DNA from: Heligmosomoides polygyrus polygyrus | Lineage: Eukaryota; Nematoda; Chromadorea; Rhabditida; Heligmosomidae | NCBI GenBank assembly: GCA_947396885.1 | Contig: OX377204.1 | Coordinates: 94,684,728 to 94,748,727 of the forward strand | Length of the DNA: 64,000 nt | Direction: 5' to 3' | In this document: positions 43,876-54,859 of the stretch, piece by piece | Layout of the letters: the number at the start of each line of letters is the position of its first letter | Position numbering within the stretch: position 1 is the first letter of the stretch | Notes under the pieces: model-generated | Seen by the model: only the letters and a program-made list of their open reading frames with translations | The model's database searches: none | What the model was told of the DNA's origin: nothing | Program-made: the position numbers and the translations under genes

Positions 43876-44284
43876 GTGATTCGGATTAGAGCCGTTACTG
43901 CGGCGACACCCAATTGATCCCATCCTCTCTCTCACTCATCCCCCACGTGCTCTCGGTGTTGTCGCCCGTGTCGCTACTGCTACTGCCACTTCCTCTGAGG
44001 GGCCTGTGACCGACAAGCAGCCGACGACGCGTTCAGAAGTGCTGCACGTTTGACCAGACGCACTTCCTCTTTGATGGTTGGTTAGTTATTGATTCTCTCG
44101 ACACCCGTCAGTGTTTCACATCCTGTCTCCTGTCTCGAATGAAAGCGATTAGGCCACTTAAGGGCAGACGAGGCGGCCTGCACACTTCGTCTTTGCACAG
44201 AAGAACACGAAGCGCTGACTAGCGGATCTTTCCGAAGCGGCTCATTATATGGCCAGGCGGCCGCCTCTAGGATTCAATTCATTT

Positions 44285-44815
44285 TCCCCAAGCCTCAAGT
44301 GGCTGGTATCGAGGTTGTAGGCTCTCATAACGATGTGTTTTGTGGCGATCAAAACTCTAACGCCAGGCGGGACTCGAACCTGCACCTTCTGCTGACCGGG
44401 CGGGAATGCTCTACGCCTTTGCACCAGCGGCGCTGTTTGATCGAACGCAACATCCACACCTTGTGGGACCCGTCAGCATCGCCTGTATATCGGGATGAGC
44501 CGGTCGCTGATACCAGCATGAAACCACTTAAGCTGAAGGTCCTGATTGAAATGATTCATTCATCATCGTTGAGGCTTAAGGACATTTCTATCAAGACCTT
44601 CAGCATAACTGGCTCCTTGCTAATGAAAACGGCCGGCACATCCCGATATACAGGTGAGCGCTGATGGTACCCACGAGGTGTGAACGTTGCGTTCGATCAA
44701 ACGGCGCCGGTGGTGTAAAGGCATAGAGCGCTCCCTCCTTGTCAAAAGGAGGTGCAGGTTCGAGTCCCGACTGGTGCTACAGTTTTGATCGCAACAGAAC
44801 ATCGTTATGAGGGCC
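44285..44815. mobile_element. foldback of two inverted tRNA-like modules, copy 1
   Basis: Left half contains, on the complement strand, a tRNA-like module (44358-44434); the right half contains one on + (44703-44779): GGCGCCGGTGGTGTAAAGG (A-box region) and GGTTCGAGTCCCGACTGGTG (exact B-box). The 7-base ends can pair as an acceptor stem with two G-T pairs. Outer arms: TCATAACGATGTGTTTTGTG / its inverse near 44800. Copies 2 and 3 are at 49690 and 58175. Confidence 0.8.
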
Positions 44816-46131
44816 AGCTCCATGCAGACACCCGTACAATCACCAGATCCTACCGCCTTTCCTTGTCAGGCACAGCAAGGTCCGTGTCCTTCTCCAAATA
44901 GTCTTCATGAACACGTTCCTCGAAGGAAAAATCGTCGAGAACGACTTCCCCTCTTCATCTTCTTGATGACTTAATGAGGTCCGGAGCCTCGGAACAGGAA
45001 GACGCCCATCTGTCTCCTATCTGAGGCCAAGAGGCAATCCTGGCACTCCTGAACGTCCGTCATTAGCCGACTTCTGCCAATTATTAAGCTCATCTCTTCT
45101 TACGGTCTTTTCTTGACCTTGAAACGGAGAATAAAGAACACGTCTGCTGTACAAGCCGTGTATGGCCTTTTTCATTGTCCTTCTAGACAAAAGCGATTTC
45201 GCCCGGGAATCCCAGAGCGATCACATCAGTTCTGAAGTTGCAGAGCCACCAGTGGTCGATGGGGTGGTCACAGCCGCCTCAGCAGGTTCCTTTATCATTA
45301 AAACTCACATCTCCAGTCTCTCCGCATTGTTCGCAAACTCGGAGACATCCGTTGGTGGCTGCCTGACTATCATGCTGCTCCACGCCGTTGCATCAGTTGA
45401 AGACTTTCTCCTTCGTCCTGGAACCCTTAGCTCCATCAGCATTGTTGCGCATGCAGTTGTTCTCGCCTTCGATGTTCTCATGGAGGTATCTCCCAGATGC
45501 CGGCAAGAGAAGCGTAAGGGTCCCAGCTGATGGCCCCGACTCGCATTGACCAAACACTCTCCAGTAAATAAGACCCATGCTCGCCCAGTCGATGACCCAT
45601 GAATGGTCTGACACGTCTCCATCTCATCATCACATTAACGACTAGAGGTATACGAGACTGTCGGGACCGGGTGCTCAGCGATTCTTCACCGACGACATGG
45701 CGTACCGGATCTCGGAAGAGAGAAGAGAGAGGACGACGAATCCATCCTGCGGAAGATGGCATGTGGACGTGGCTAGGAACAGACAGGAGTAGAGGACGTG
45801 GATGATGTTCTCCATTGCCATTTTGGAAGAGGTGACGGTTTTATCGGGACATCTGAGGGCGGCTATTTTGGTCTTGAAGTTGCCGAAGTTCCGGCGGGCA
45901 TTGCGGATGCTCAACACTGCCTCTGCAGCTTCAGCGAATACTTCCGCCATTCTCTCCTTAAGATCCTCCTTTATCGCTTCTCTGCATAACTTCCCAAGCT
46001 CGAACGTCAGTTGGTAGTTGCCCGACGCTCGTGCTGCTCCACGCTGGTGTATCAGCTCGAGAGTTTCCTACGACAGACGTCTCTTGGTAGTCTTCAAGCT
46101 CTCGGCCCCTTAGCACTATCGCGGAGATGGT

Positions 46132-47061
46132 TCACGAAGCGGTTGTATTCTTCGTCGATGTTTTCCATGACGGCATCTTCCCAAGGCCGGCAAGAGAGGT
46201 GCAGAGGTCCCAGTTGATGCTCGGACTCCTCTTCTTGAACTTCGCGGCCTTCTCTCCTTGACGCGAAAAGCGAAACCTCGCGCAAGGGACGCGGTGGTCC
46301 GATCCCGTGTAGAACTTGGGGACAACGGAGACATCGGTCAGGCAATACTTGCGATTGAAGATGATGTGGTCGATCTCGTTATGGAACTGGCCACCGGGGG
46401 ATTCCCAGGTCCATCGTAGAGAGGGTGGCTTCTGGAACTGTGAGTTTCCATGGATCGTCTTGGTCGACATGATAAACTCAGACAGCCTTTCACCTTGCTC
46501 GTTCCACTCCAAACCGTGGGTTCCGATGAGAAGTTCTTCCGGCGACCTTCGTGGCCCGATCTTGGCGTCGAAGTCGCCGACGATCACCTTGTAGAAGGTG
46601 TGGTCTTCCTTATAGAACTTCTCCAGCTCCACGTAGAAGGCTTCGACCTCTTAGTCGTCCTAGTCACATGTTGGGACATACGCGACGAATACAGTAAAAG
46701 CTGGCACGGAGCCACATCGCTTCAGTCGCAGACGTCCGATTCGGGTTGTCAGAGATTCGTACGAATCGATGTTCATGGGGCCAAGTGCGTGTTGACAAGG
46801 ACACCAACGTCGCCTACTCCCCTGCTGTCGCATGTTCCGAGGAACAGTTCTTCTCCGAAGTCATAGTCGGCGTGTAGGGGGTGGTGTCTTCTCGTCTCGG
46901 TCGGTCCGATGACGTCGTACGTGATCTTCCTGGCTCGCATCATTAAGTTCTCGACGAATGCTTCCGATGCGAGCGTGCGAGCGTTGTGAGCACATCCTTC
47001 TCAATTTGCGCAGCCTGGTTAGGTCCTGAGGTTTCAGCAGCCGCTCCGTACTCGCTCCCAT
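46132..47061 (-). pseudogene. RTE-type apurinic-like endonuclease domain, frameshifted
   Basis: Endonuclease that nicks target DNA to prime reverse transcription in RTE elements. The best frame (46632-46132) reads FYKVIVGDFDAKIGPRRSPE, GTHGLEWNEQGERLSEFI, WTWESPGGQFHNEIDHIIFN and FYTGSDHRVPCARFRFSRQG, which hold the catalytic GDF.AKIG, IDH and SDHR motifs. Upstream, 47061-46632 needs at least two frame changes (RTLASEAFVEN-like and VAYVPTCD-like phrases appear in separate frames). Therefore non-functional as it stands. Confidence 0.85.
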
Positions 47062-47228
47062 CGCTGCAGAAATGCGGGCTCTTTCGGGGTCAGGGGAATG
47101 AGGCCATTTAGTGCTGCTGTGTTTGACTGGAGTACACGGCTAGCTAGTCGGGCTCTGTCGTGTGGATGAGGAACACCGGGCAGCCAGTCAGACTGCCTAC
47201 AGGGACGACGCGAGACTATAAGGCTGCC

Positions 47229-47465
47229 TTAAATCGCCTTTTGTGTTCTCCAATGTAGGCCTTTGGTCCGGTCGACGTACACTATACAATCCGCGCAGAT
47301 GCGAACCTGCCCACGCACAATGTGCATGAACATGTCGCTCCCGCACACAAGTAACGGGTCAACCCGACACAGCAGCAGCAAGGAGTCCGTCCCCCTGCAC
47401 CTCTCCTGCGTCTCTGGGAAGTACATGGTCGCGTTCGGATCGCGATTCATTCCACTACCCACCAC
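47229..47465 (-). pseudogene. possible N-terminal segment of the RTE element
   Basis: An open frame of 78 codons on the complement strand reading MVGSGMNRDPNATMYFPETQ, then LLCRVDPLLVCGSDMFMHIV. It lies 170 bp upstream of the endonuclease in the same orientation. The family is not recognised; position and protein-like composition suggest it belongs to the same retrotransposon. Confidence 0.35.
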
Positions 47466-47519
47466 CCGGGGACGCGCCAGGTGGGTCTTACGACAAGCGG
47501 TCCGAGATCCTTCTTAACA

Positions 47520-48110
47520 AGAGAGAGATCCAAGATCGCTTAATGAGGAACTATAGGCTTCTTCCCACTTTTTGTGGCTGTGAAGCCTTAGCAATTCTAG
47601 TCGGCTCAACATGACCGTTGCTTTCGGTGCACTCTGGCCTTAGCAACGATCAGCAATCACAGTTCTTGCAGGCTCTCCGTGCAATTGCACTGCAGACGGG
47701 TTCAAGGCTCTCCAGCTGTCGTCATCAAGGGTACCCATTAGGGCGAAAAACACTAACGACCAGTGCTTAGGAAGTGGCGTCAGTCACTTGTCAGTCAGCG
47801 CTTTCAAGTTCAGCTACCTCTGTTGCCTTGAGAACAGCCGGCAGCGATCACAGACAAGCGGGGCGCTTCTTCTTAATGATCAAAGACTTCTTCAACTGCA
47901 ATTCTCTCCGTTTTTTGCGATTTTTTGTATCGTCCTTGTATTACGGAACCTGAATTTTTGATCACTTGATGATTATGCACCCGTCCTTTGGAACTAAGTT
48001 GGACTTGAAATTCTTGCTGGCCTGGATCTTGAAGAAGTAGGATAAGATAGAGCCAGTGGCAAACCAAGCCAAGTAACCGTCAGAGGACCAGAAGGATCTA
48101 CTAAATCCTA
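47520..48110. other. no gene recognised
   Basis: About 590 bases of intergenic or intron DNA. No convincing exon or repeat family noted. Confidence 0.4.
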
Positions 48111-48114
48111 TATT

Positions 48115-48376
48115 TGTGCCAGGCCTATTCGAATCGGTATTCGAATGATTTTCATTCGAATCTGAGTATTCGAACTCGAATATTCGAAAAACCGCATTTT
48201 TCACACGCATTCCAATTCGAGAATTCAAAAACCGCCTTTTTCAAATGTATTCGAGTTTGAGTACTCAAAAAATCGTAATAGTCGAATAATTAGAATAACT
48301 GTTTTTTCGAATATATTCGAAATTCGTAGCACTCGAAACCATTCGAATATTCGAAGAAATTCAAGAGCACAACTAT
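48115..48376. repeat. TTCGAATATTCGAA-rich repeat, inverted relative of 12310
   Basis: Many ATTCGAATA, TCGAATATTCG and ACTCGAA words, ending AAGAGCACAACTAT, the reverse of the start of the 12310 copy. Confidence 0.65.
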
Positions 48377-48395
48377 ATTAAATTCTCTATGCTTA

Positions 48396-49253
48396 CTAGG
48401 AAAGGGTTTCGACCTCCCATAGAACCTCAATTTGGGAACAGGCTCATTAGAAAGAGCTCGGAATGGTGATTACGAATATGGCTGTCAAAATTGCAAAATG
48501 AAACTCCTGAGCGAGTTATGGCCTGCCGAAATCGGGTGGCCTCATCACAGGCTGGCCGTGCGAAACAGCTGCCGCGAGAGTGCTGAACCATCAGGGCTCC
48601 TAAGAAGAACCCGACAGGTGCGGCGGTGGCGCAGGGGTAGTGCTCCTGCTCGTAAGGTGCGACATTGTTGGTTCGGTCCCCATTGGTGCTCTTTTTTTTC
48701 AAATCATAGTTTATCTTCGAAACGACCTTTTGTTCTGAATAATGACACGTATGTGATTAAATAGCCGTGAAAACTACCATAAACGTTTGTAAAAATGCTT
48801 GAGGGAAAAACTGCCATTACACTAAAACCAGAGCAGTTTTTTGCCTTCAAGCATTTTTACAAACGTGGATGGTAGTTTTCCCGGCTATTTAATCAGACAC
48901 GTGTCATAATTCAGAATAAAAGGTCTATCGAAGATAAATTCTGATTTGCAAGAAAACCGCCAGCAACGGGAACCGAATCAACGACGTCGCACCTGACGAC
49001 CAAGAGCACTACCGCCGCGCTACCGCCGCACCTGACTGATCTTTCTTAGGAGCACCGATGGCTCACCACTCTCGCGGCAGCTGTGTCGCACGGCCAACCT
49101 GTGGTGAGGCCACCCGATTTCGGCAGGCCGTAACTCGCTCAGGTATTTCATTTTGCAACTTTGACAGCCATATTCGAAATCAGCATTCCGAGCTCTTTCT
49201 AATGATCCTGGTCCCTACTTAAAGTACCATGGGAGGCCGAAACCCTTCCCTAG
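48396..49253. mobile_element. foldback element, TTA duplication, tRNA-like arms
   Basis: 858 bp with TTA at 48393-48395 and 49254-49256. Ends CTAGGAAAGGGTTTCGACCT and its inverse. Arms have AGGTGCGGCGGTGGCGCAGG (A-box-like, about 48615) and TTGGTTCGGTCCCC (B-box-like, about 48670), with the reverse set near 48970-49030. Same family as the inner part of 6190-9229. Confidence 0.88.
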
Positions 49254-49299
49254 TTAGGCTATGAAGCCAGTTCCAGCTTATTACTTGCTGGAAACGGCG

Positions 49300-49630
49300 C
49301 TTGTCCTTAATGTGGCCTACATGGGGATGAGAGGACGCGAAAGACCAATCAGATGGCATCGTGTGGGGTATACGCGACCGATTTGCTGACTGGTTAACTT
49401 GTGCTTGGTTCGTGCGCCTCTTCCGGCTTATTACTTCCTGGAAGCGCTACTTGTCGTTAATGAGGCCTTCATAGAGATGCGAGGACGTAATAGACCAATC
49501 AGATCGCATCGTGTGGTGTAGACGCCATCGATGTCCTGATTGGCCAACTCAAGTTCGTTTGGTTGATGCCCTGCCTGCTTACCAGGCGCGGTTCCATCCT
49601 CCATGTAATCCACATTAACGACTCGTACCA
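49300..49630. mobile_element. MITE pieces with GTCGTTAATGTGGCCTACATG ends
   Basis: Terminal motif at 49304 (TTGTCCTTAATGTGGCCTAC), again at 49448, and inverted at 49601 (ATGTAATCCACATTAACGAC). Subterminal AAAGACCAATCAGATGGCAT and AATAGACCAATCAGATCGCA are direct repeats; GATTGGCCAAC lies on the right side. Confidence 0.65.
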
Positions 49631-49689
49631 CGGAAACTCCTAGTGTACACATCACGACTAAGGAACCGAAACTTCGCTCAAATCATTTT

Positions 49690-50215
49690 CTTTAAGCCTC
49701 AAGTGGCTGGTATCGAGGTTGTAAGCTGTTACAACGATGTTTGGTTGCGATCGAAACTCTAGCGCGAACCCGGACTTTCTGCTGACCGGGCGGGAATGCT
49801 CTACGCCGTTACACCACCGGTGCTGTTGGAAAGAACGCAACATCCACACCCGCCGGAACCCTGCAGCACTCACCCAAATATTGAGATGCACCGGCCGCTG
49901 ATATCAGTATGGAACAAGTCAAGCTGAGGATCTTGTTAGAGATGATTCAAGTCATTTTCTTGAGGCTTAAAGAATGAATTGAATCATTTCTATAAAGAAA
50001 TTCAGCTAACATGGCTCCATGCTGGTATTAGCGGCCAGCTCATCCCGACATACGGCTGAGTGCTGATGGGTCCCACGAGGTGTGGATGTCGCGCTCGATC
50101 AAATGGCGCCGGTGGTGTAATGGCGTAGAGCATTCCTGCCCGGTCAGAAGGAAGTGCGAGTTCGAGTCCCGCCTGGCGCTAGAGTTTTGATCGCAACAAA
50201 GCATCGTTGTCAGAG
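49690..50215. mobile_element. foldback of two inverted tRNA-like modules, copy 2
   Basis: Left module on the complement strand at about 49760-49835, right module on + at 50105-50182 (GGCGCCGGTGGTGTAATGGC, then GAGTTCGAGTCCCGCCTGGC). The arms share AAGCCTCAAGTGGCTGGTAT-type and GCAGCGGCCGG-type sequence with copy 1. Confidence 0.8.
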
Positions 50216-50389
50216 CTTAAAACGTGGCTTTTCCTACTTTTGTGTTGTAAACGCATTTTAGATCGATACAAATCGACCGGTTCTGGTCGCACGTGGCACG
50301 GTCGGCCAGGATTCCTGTAGGCGCCAGTTCTCGCCTATAGGATCGATGTCAGATCAGGTTCACGGCCAGACCAACCGGTCTATCACCGA

Positions 50390-50560
50390 TCACAACTGTT
50401 TGGGAAAAGAAAACGGTGGCGTTTCACCGCTTGGTCATCTCAGGCCATTATGTACACATTCAAGCTGCCTCCACGATTTCCCGGACAAGCAGAATGCGTG
50501 GCGCATTCCGAACAAGGAATCGCTAGTGCCGACCTTTATCATCTACCCTTCTATGGTGAT
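50390..50560 (+). mobile_element. tRNA-derived SINE remnant
   Basis: CATTCAAGCTGCCTCCACGA and AGCAGAATGCGTGGCGCATT, followed by CTAGTGCCGACCTTTATC. Only the 3' part is recognisable. Confidence 0.6.
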
Positions 50561-50782
50561 CTGTTCCAAAGTAGGCCTGATTGCACTTAAACATCGAATG
50601 ACGGTAGATTCAATTAACCTCGTCGCGAAATTGAACCCGATCAATATCAATCGATACATTGGCTGGGCGACAGTGACGCCTCCCACCAACTATGCCACAC
50701 TACGGCTGCTGACCTGAGCAGTCATGACAGGTGAATCAGCATATTATTAGCATAATCCGGCAGCAATCTAATAGTCCAAGGC

Positions 50783-51255
50783 TCATTCCCCTTGACAACC
50801 TGGAGCCCTCATACGGACAGCGAAGAGCCGAGTAAGGCCGAGTGCTCCGCTTTCACTATCCTGCCAAATTGCTCCACCATTTTCGGCCTTTCTAATCAAA
50901 TGAGAGCGTAAATTCGAAGTTCCGAGCTTTGTCGACGTACAGAAGACGTCGTTGTTTTGGTGAAGTCGTCGAAGAATGGGTGGGTCTTTCATAAACGGTG
51001 TTTGTATACATTCTGGACGAGGGCAGCAATCGACTCGGGATTCGTCGCCATTCAAAAGAACATCAATACGCCCATTAATATCTGGTCTACCTGGAAGCCC
51101 TCGCTAAGCATCGATGACCGGGACGTCAGGTGAAACAAGGTCGATGGATCTTTCCACATTTTGGCTTTCTCCGAACAAGATTTGTGCAGGTGTTCACGTC
51201 CTTCAGAAGGATGAATGACTCGGGGTCCAGCGGGAAAGCGAACCTCACCAAGCAT
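50783..51255 (-). CDS. candidate coding region, unrecognised (weak)
   Basis: Two adjacent complement-strand frames (51255-51052 and 51055-50783) together give protein-like sequence such as LGEVRFPAGPRVIHPSEGRE, SRVDCCPRPECIQTPFMKDP and LGTSNLRSHLIRKAENGGAI. A frame change separates them. It may be an old transposon gene or exons of a - strand gene; no domain recognised. Confidence 0.25.
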
Positions 51256-51589
51256 CTGGCGCCGACCTTAAATTCAAGGCGCACTTCACGTATGATTTAC
51301 TCGAAGGAGCGAACAACTAATGCACCGAAGGGCATGGCGTTCTGAAGGCCGTCAATATCGATTGGGCAGCGCAGGTGATCGATATCGATAGCTTTCATAA
51401 AGCCATGCCGCCCGGCAACTGAAGTATGAGCCCACTTAATGCTATTCGAGGGCCAATGAGCCTGCTTACAGCTCGATGCATCACACTCGTAGTGGTGAAA
51501 ATCCTCGCCTGGAAAGCCAGGAGTTCGAGTATTGATCAAAGCAGCTGACTTTCTGATTCTTGCGATATGCTGTAGCTTCCGAAGGTAGT

Positions 51590-52578
51590 AGATCTAGCAA
51601 GGAAAGGTTCCCAACTCATGGCGAACTTTTGCGATGCTATTCTGACAGGATGTAGGGCCGTGTGAGCGGAGTCCAGAACCACAGTTAGTTTTTGCGGAAC
51701 GCTTTTTAAAGACCTGAAAAAAATAGGTGTGAAGACGTATGCGCAACACTCATCAACCCCTATGACACCCCAAGAGATGTGCCTCGATGTCGCAGTCGGT
51801 AGGAGTGCCGCCTCATAGGAGCACACCGGCGGGCTTTTGTGTTCGATTCCGCGTACTGCCAACATTTTTGCAATGTTAGTTTGCTCTTACTACGCTTTCT
51901 CATGATCACAGGAGTTAATTTGAAACCATCGTAACTTACAACAAACCAAGACTGTCTATCTGCGCCTTCATATGTGCTAGTTTTTCAACGATGCATATCT
52001 CTAGAAATCAAAATTCTTATTGCTCTTCCCTTTTACGCTCTCTTATCCGATGTGAAGGTGGAAAATAGTCGGCTTTTTTAACGACTTTTTTAGTACACCT
52101 ATGTACCAATATGGCCAGGCTTCATAATATTTAATCGTAAGGTATGCGTTTTTGTGCGCAGTTACGGTATCATTGCATCATTAAAAACTAGCACATATGA
52201 CGCGCAAATACATAGGCATGATATGTTGTGGATACTGGTCTAAAATTAACTCCTGTGATCATGAGAAAGCGTAATAATAACAAACTAATATGTGCAAAAG
52301 TATCGGCAGTGCGCGGACTCGAACTCAAAAGCCCGCCGGTGTGCTCCTATGAGGCGGCACTCCTACCGACTGCGCCACCGAGGCACATCTCGTGCGGTGT
52401 CATGGGGATTGATTAGTGTTGCGCATACGTTGTTACACCTCTTTTTCGGTTCTTTAGAAAGCGTTCAGCAAAAACTAACCGTATTTTTGGACTCCGCTCA
52501 CAGGGCCCTACATCCTGTCAAAATAGCATCGCAAGAGTTCATCATGAGTTACGAACCTATCCTTGTAAGCTAGAGTAT
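51590..52578. mobile_element. foldback element with tRNA-like arms (about 1 kb)
   Basis: Arms: TAGCAAGGAAAGGTTCCCAA with the partner CGAACCTATCCTTGTAAGCTA; GTGAGCGGAGTCCAGAA with TTTGGACTCCGCTCAC. A tRNA-like module near 51785-51870 (GATGTCGCAGTCGGTAGGAG and GTGTTCGATTCCGCG, a B-box) is repeated inverted near 52310-52390. The centre is AT-rich with the inner pair CTAGTTTTTCAACG / AAAACTAGCACATATG. Confidence 0.85.
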
Positions 52579-52835
52579 TAATGATGTACTTCGTTTTTTG
52601 TTGTTGTGAACGTCGATGTAAAAGACCGCGATTTATTCTCTGACGGCGGCAATTTATTTCGCAACAACGCTCATAGTAACCACAAGAATGTTGGCAGCCT
52701 TGCATTTTGCAGCCTGTTTTTTATTCAGTACGAGGCTGTCAACCTCCGGAGTGGTCACATTCAATCCTTGACATCCTTCAGGTCTTTAGGTGCTCACTCG
52801 TCCTTAAACACCAAAGCCCAACCGATTCTTTGCAG

Positions 52836-52922
52836 ATCGAACTCGGCAACAAGCGACGCGTGATCCTGAAGCAGAGCGGCGGTTCGGCGAACGGATCACG
52901 TCGGAACACCGTCGATGTAGAG
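52836..52922 (+). CDS. exon of a + strand gene ending at 56774 (Arg/Ser-rich, unrecognised)
   Basis: After GATTCTTTGCAG, 29 codons in phase 0 end at GTAGAG|GTGAGT. It reads IELGNKRRVILKQSGGSANG then SRRNTVDVE. Splice signals at both ends are strong. Style (RR, short beta-like stretches, SRRNT..) resembles the next exon, so they probably belong to one protein. The function is not recognised. Whether this gene is separate from the Kunitz gene or its 3' continuation is not decided. Confidence 0.55.
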
Positions 52923-53334
52923 GTGAGTGCGTGCTGCTGTGAGTCGGCCGGATGAGCAGGGCTAAGCTTCAGCCGGCCAGCCTCGTCGGATAAACAACCA
53001 CGACGGGGATAAGGGTAAGTCCCAGGAATGGAAGGCGCTGGCGGTAGTGACGTACGTAAGCCGTAGTGTTGACGAACTACAGAAATCTCATGCATTCTGC
53101 GGCCTTCTTCTGTGTCAACTGGTAGATTCAGCAGAATTCTGCAGGGCTTCTGAAGCAATTTTTGAGCTTTTTTTCGCGTTCATTCACTTTCAAACTACTC
53201 TTGATTCTTACATTCTTTTCTGTTGCCTTTACTTCATCATTTCCTCACACCGGTTTCCAGTTTAGATCCATCTCAAGGACCTCAAACAAAGGGGGCGGAT
53301 AACTCCATTTCCACTTCCTTATCGTAGTAGTGGG

Positions 53335-53605
53335 CGTGTGGAGCGCAGTCGAAGGAGGCGCCGGCTGTCGCCTGCACCCGATACCAGGTTCCCGGTTCGG
53401 ATATCTCGCCCAGGCCAACCAAGCCTTCCATCCCTCCGAGTCGGTGAATTGGTGCTGACTTGTTCATCGGCTGGCCACCGCAAATCATTGTATGGTCAAA
53501 TACGCATTCATATCGCCTCAACAACATCCCGTAGATGTAGAATGCGTGGCGCATCCCAAAAGAAATTGAATAACGCCGTCCTTTATCCTTTATCGTAATA
53601 GTCCC
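53335..53605 (+). mobile_element. tRNA-derived SINE, near-complete copy
   Basis: Head GGCGTGTGGAGCGCAGTCGA and ACCAGGTTCCCGGTTCGGAT (A- and B-box), the shared body, GTAGAATGCGTGGCGCATCC and the tail CCGTCCTTTATCCTTTATCG. Orientation is the same as the other main SINE copies. Confidence 0.82.
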
Positions 53606-53649
53606 AGTATTCCTTTCTATCACAGACGTCCATAAGCCTCGAGCGGGCC

Positions 53650-54130
53650 AGCAACATCTCCATTGATCCCTCTCACGTGCCAGTGTAGCTCACTTGATCC
53701 TCCTCGCTCAAGAAACATGAGAAGCGATGGATTCTTTATTCATGGCCTTCCTGGAGTCGTAGTAACTTCTTTCTGAGAGAGCCAGAATCCAGCGTGTTAT
53801 GGCTTTCGCCTAGCAACACTGCTTGACTGGACCACCTAATTTTCGACGACTGCATCGGCTGTCGTTCCGTTGATGAATTGCGTTCCTCGAGAGGGCGCCA
53901 GTAACTCTCTACTCGTTCCTGTCGTTCCTGTGCCAGAGTGCTCCATTGGATCCTCCTCACTCGGATGGACACCCAGAGCACCATATCGTTTGCTGGTTCC
54001 TTTCACAAAGAAGGCTGACCAAATCGTTTGTGGGCGCCCTGTGTTCTCTTGACCATCCAGTCGGTGACGGCTCTTGTCCTCCAGGTGTCTACGAAACGTA
54101 TTACATGGCCGGTCCACCTAATTGTCGACG
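53650..54130 (-). pseudogene. RTE-type retrotransposon C-terminal tail
   Basis: Complement frames give LDGQENTGRPQTIWSAFFVK, DPMEHSGTGTTGTSRELLAP and MVLWVSIRVRRIQWSTLAQE then RQERVESYWRPLEERN. The arrangement (RP.T.WS.FF, ...RR..W.TLA..R..W..YWRPLE) is the end of RTE-type polyproteins. Two frame changes. It is separated from the reverse transcriptase piece at 54860 by a SINE and a palindrome. Confidence 0.7.
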
Positions 54131-54194
54131 AATTGACCCATGTGACCGCGCTCTTTAATGGTCCCGTTTTGTCGCTTAGGCCGAACTAATCTTC

Positions 54195-54370
54195 TATTCC
54201 TTTTGGTGTCTGGGAAGGATAAAGCGCTGTCTTGTTCATCGGCTGGCCACTCCAAGACCTTGTACTGGCCGAATACGCATTCAAATAGCCCCCACGACAT
54301 CCCGCTGAAGTAGAACGCGTAGCGCATCCCGCTAACGGACTGATCAACGCTAATAGACGGAACTAAGGTA
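54195..54370 (+). mobile_element. tRNA-derived SINE remnant
   Basis: GGTGTCTGGGAAGGATAAAG, CTTGTTCATCGGCTGGCCAC, AGTAGAACGCGTAGCGCATC and TGATCAACGCTAATAG: body and 3' end of the SINE, head missing. Confidence 0.7.
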
Positions 54371-54677
54371 GTGCCGAATAGGTGAGCATGAAGCCGCTCG
54401 TTGTGTTTTGGCGCTGTCGTCAATATCCTTGAAGAAACTGCCCTTTCAAATCCCATTTCATTATAGAGGAAAACATCTAAAAAGCCCAACTACCGTACGG
54501 TAGATTCGCTATTTTTTCAGAACTGGTCGAAAGGACTATGCGAATATTGCCTTTTTGAAAAGCCCTGGATCTCAGGATGATTCAGATAAGAGTAGCATTA
54601 ACGAGGATTTTTAGAAGATCCATATAGATGCCTCCGACTCTGATTAAAATCAGTTATCTCAATTACCCGAAAATCTG

Positions 54678-54846
54678 TGGTCGGATTCATCAACGACTTA
54701 CATAAATTTAACAGAGAATTCACAGCAGAAAACTCAGATAACGCGGCCTGTCGCTCACCGTATCGCTTGATAAGCCGCGCTATAAGGGATTTCGGCTGTA
54801 ATTTTCTCTGTTAAATTGCTGTAAGTCGTTGATGAATCCGGCCCTG
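54678..54846. repeat. palindrome with GATTCATCAACGACTTA ends
   Basis: TGGTCGGATTCATCAACGAC on the left, TCGTTGATGAATCCGGCCC on the right; inner arms AATTTAACAGAGAATT / AATTTTCTCTGTTAAAT. Same family as 11348-11527. Confidence 0.8.
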
Positions 54847-54859
54847 GTGGAAATTGCCG

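Larger units (their letters stand above)
45160..47465 (-). mobile_element. RTE-type non-LTR retrotransposon, rearranged 5' part
   Basis: On the complement strand, from right to left: a possible N-terminal segment (47465-47229), the endonuclease domain (47061-46132), then linker sequence toward the reverse transcriptase (about 45950-45600), then a second overlapping copy of the endonuclease end (about 45560-45200). The reverse transcriptase core is missing here; a separate piece is at 54860-55980. The order suggests two joined fragments rather than one element. Confidence 0.75.

Noticed and set aside
43483..43917. 144-codon open frame as a gene
   Set aside because: Both strands are open here, composition is not persuasive and no motif is present. 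Only a small sub-segment (43813-43875) is mentioned as a possible exon.
44703..44779. Functional tRNA gene
   Set aside because: The B-box is exact and the ends can pair, but the anticodon arm has no proper 7-base loop with T before the anticodon, and the D-stem is poor. Its place in a repeated inverted element argues for a tRNA-derived repeat.
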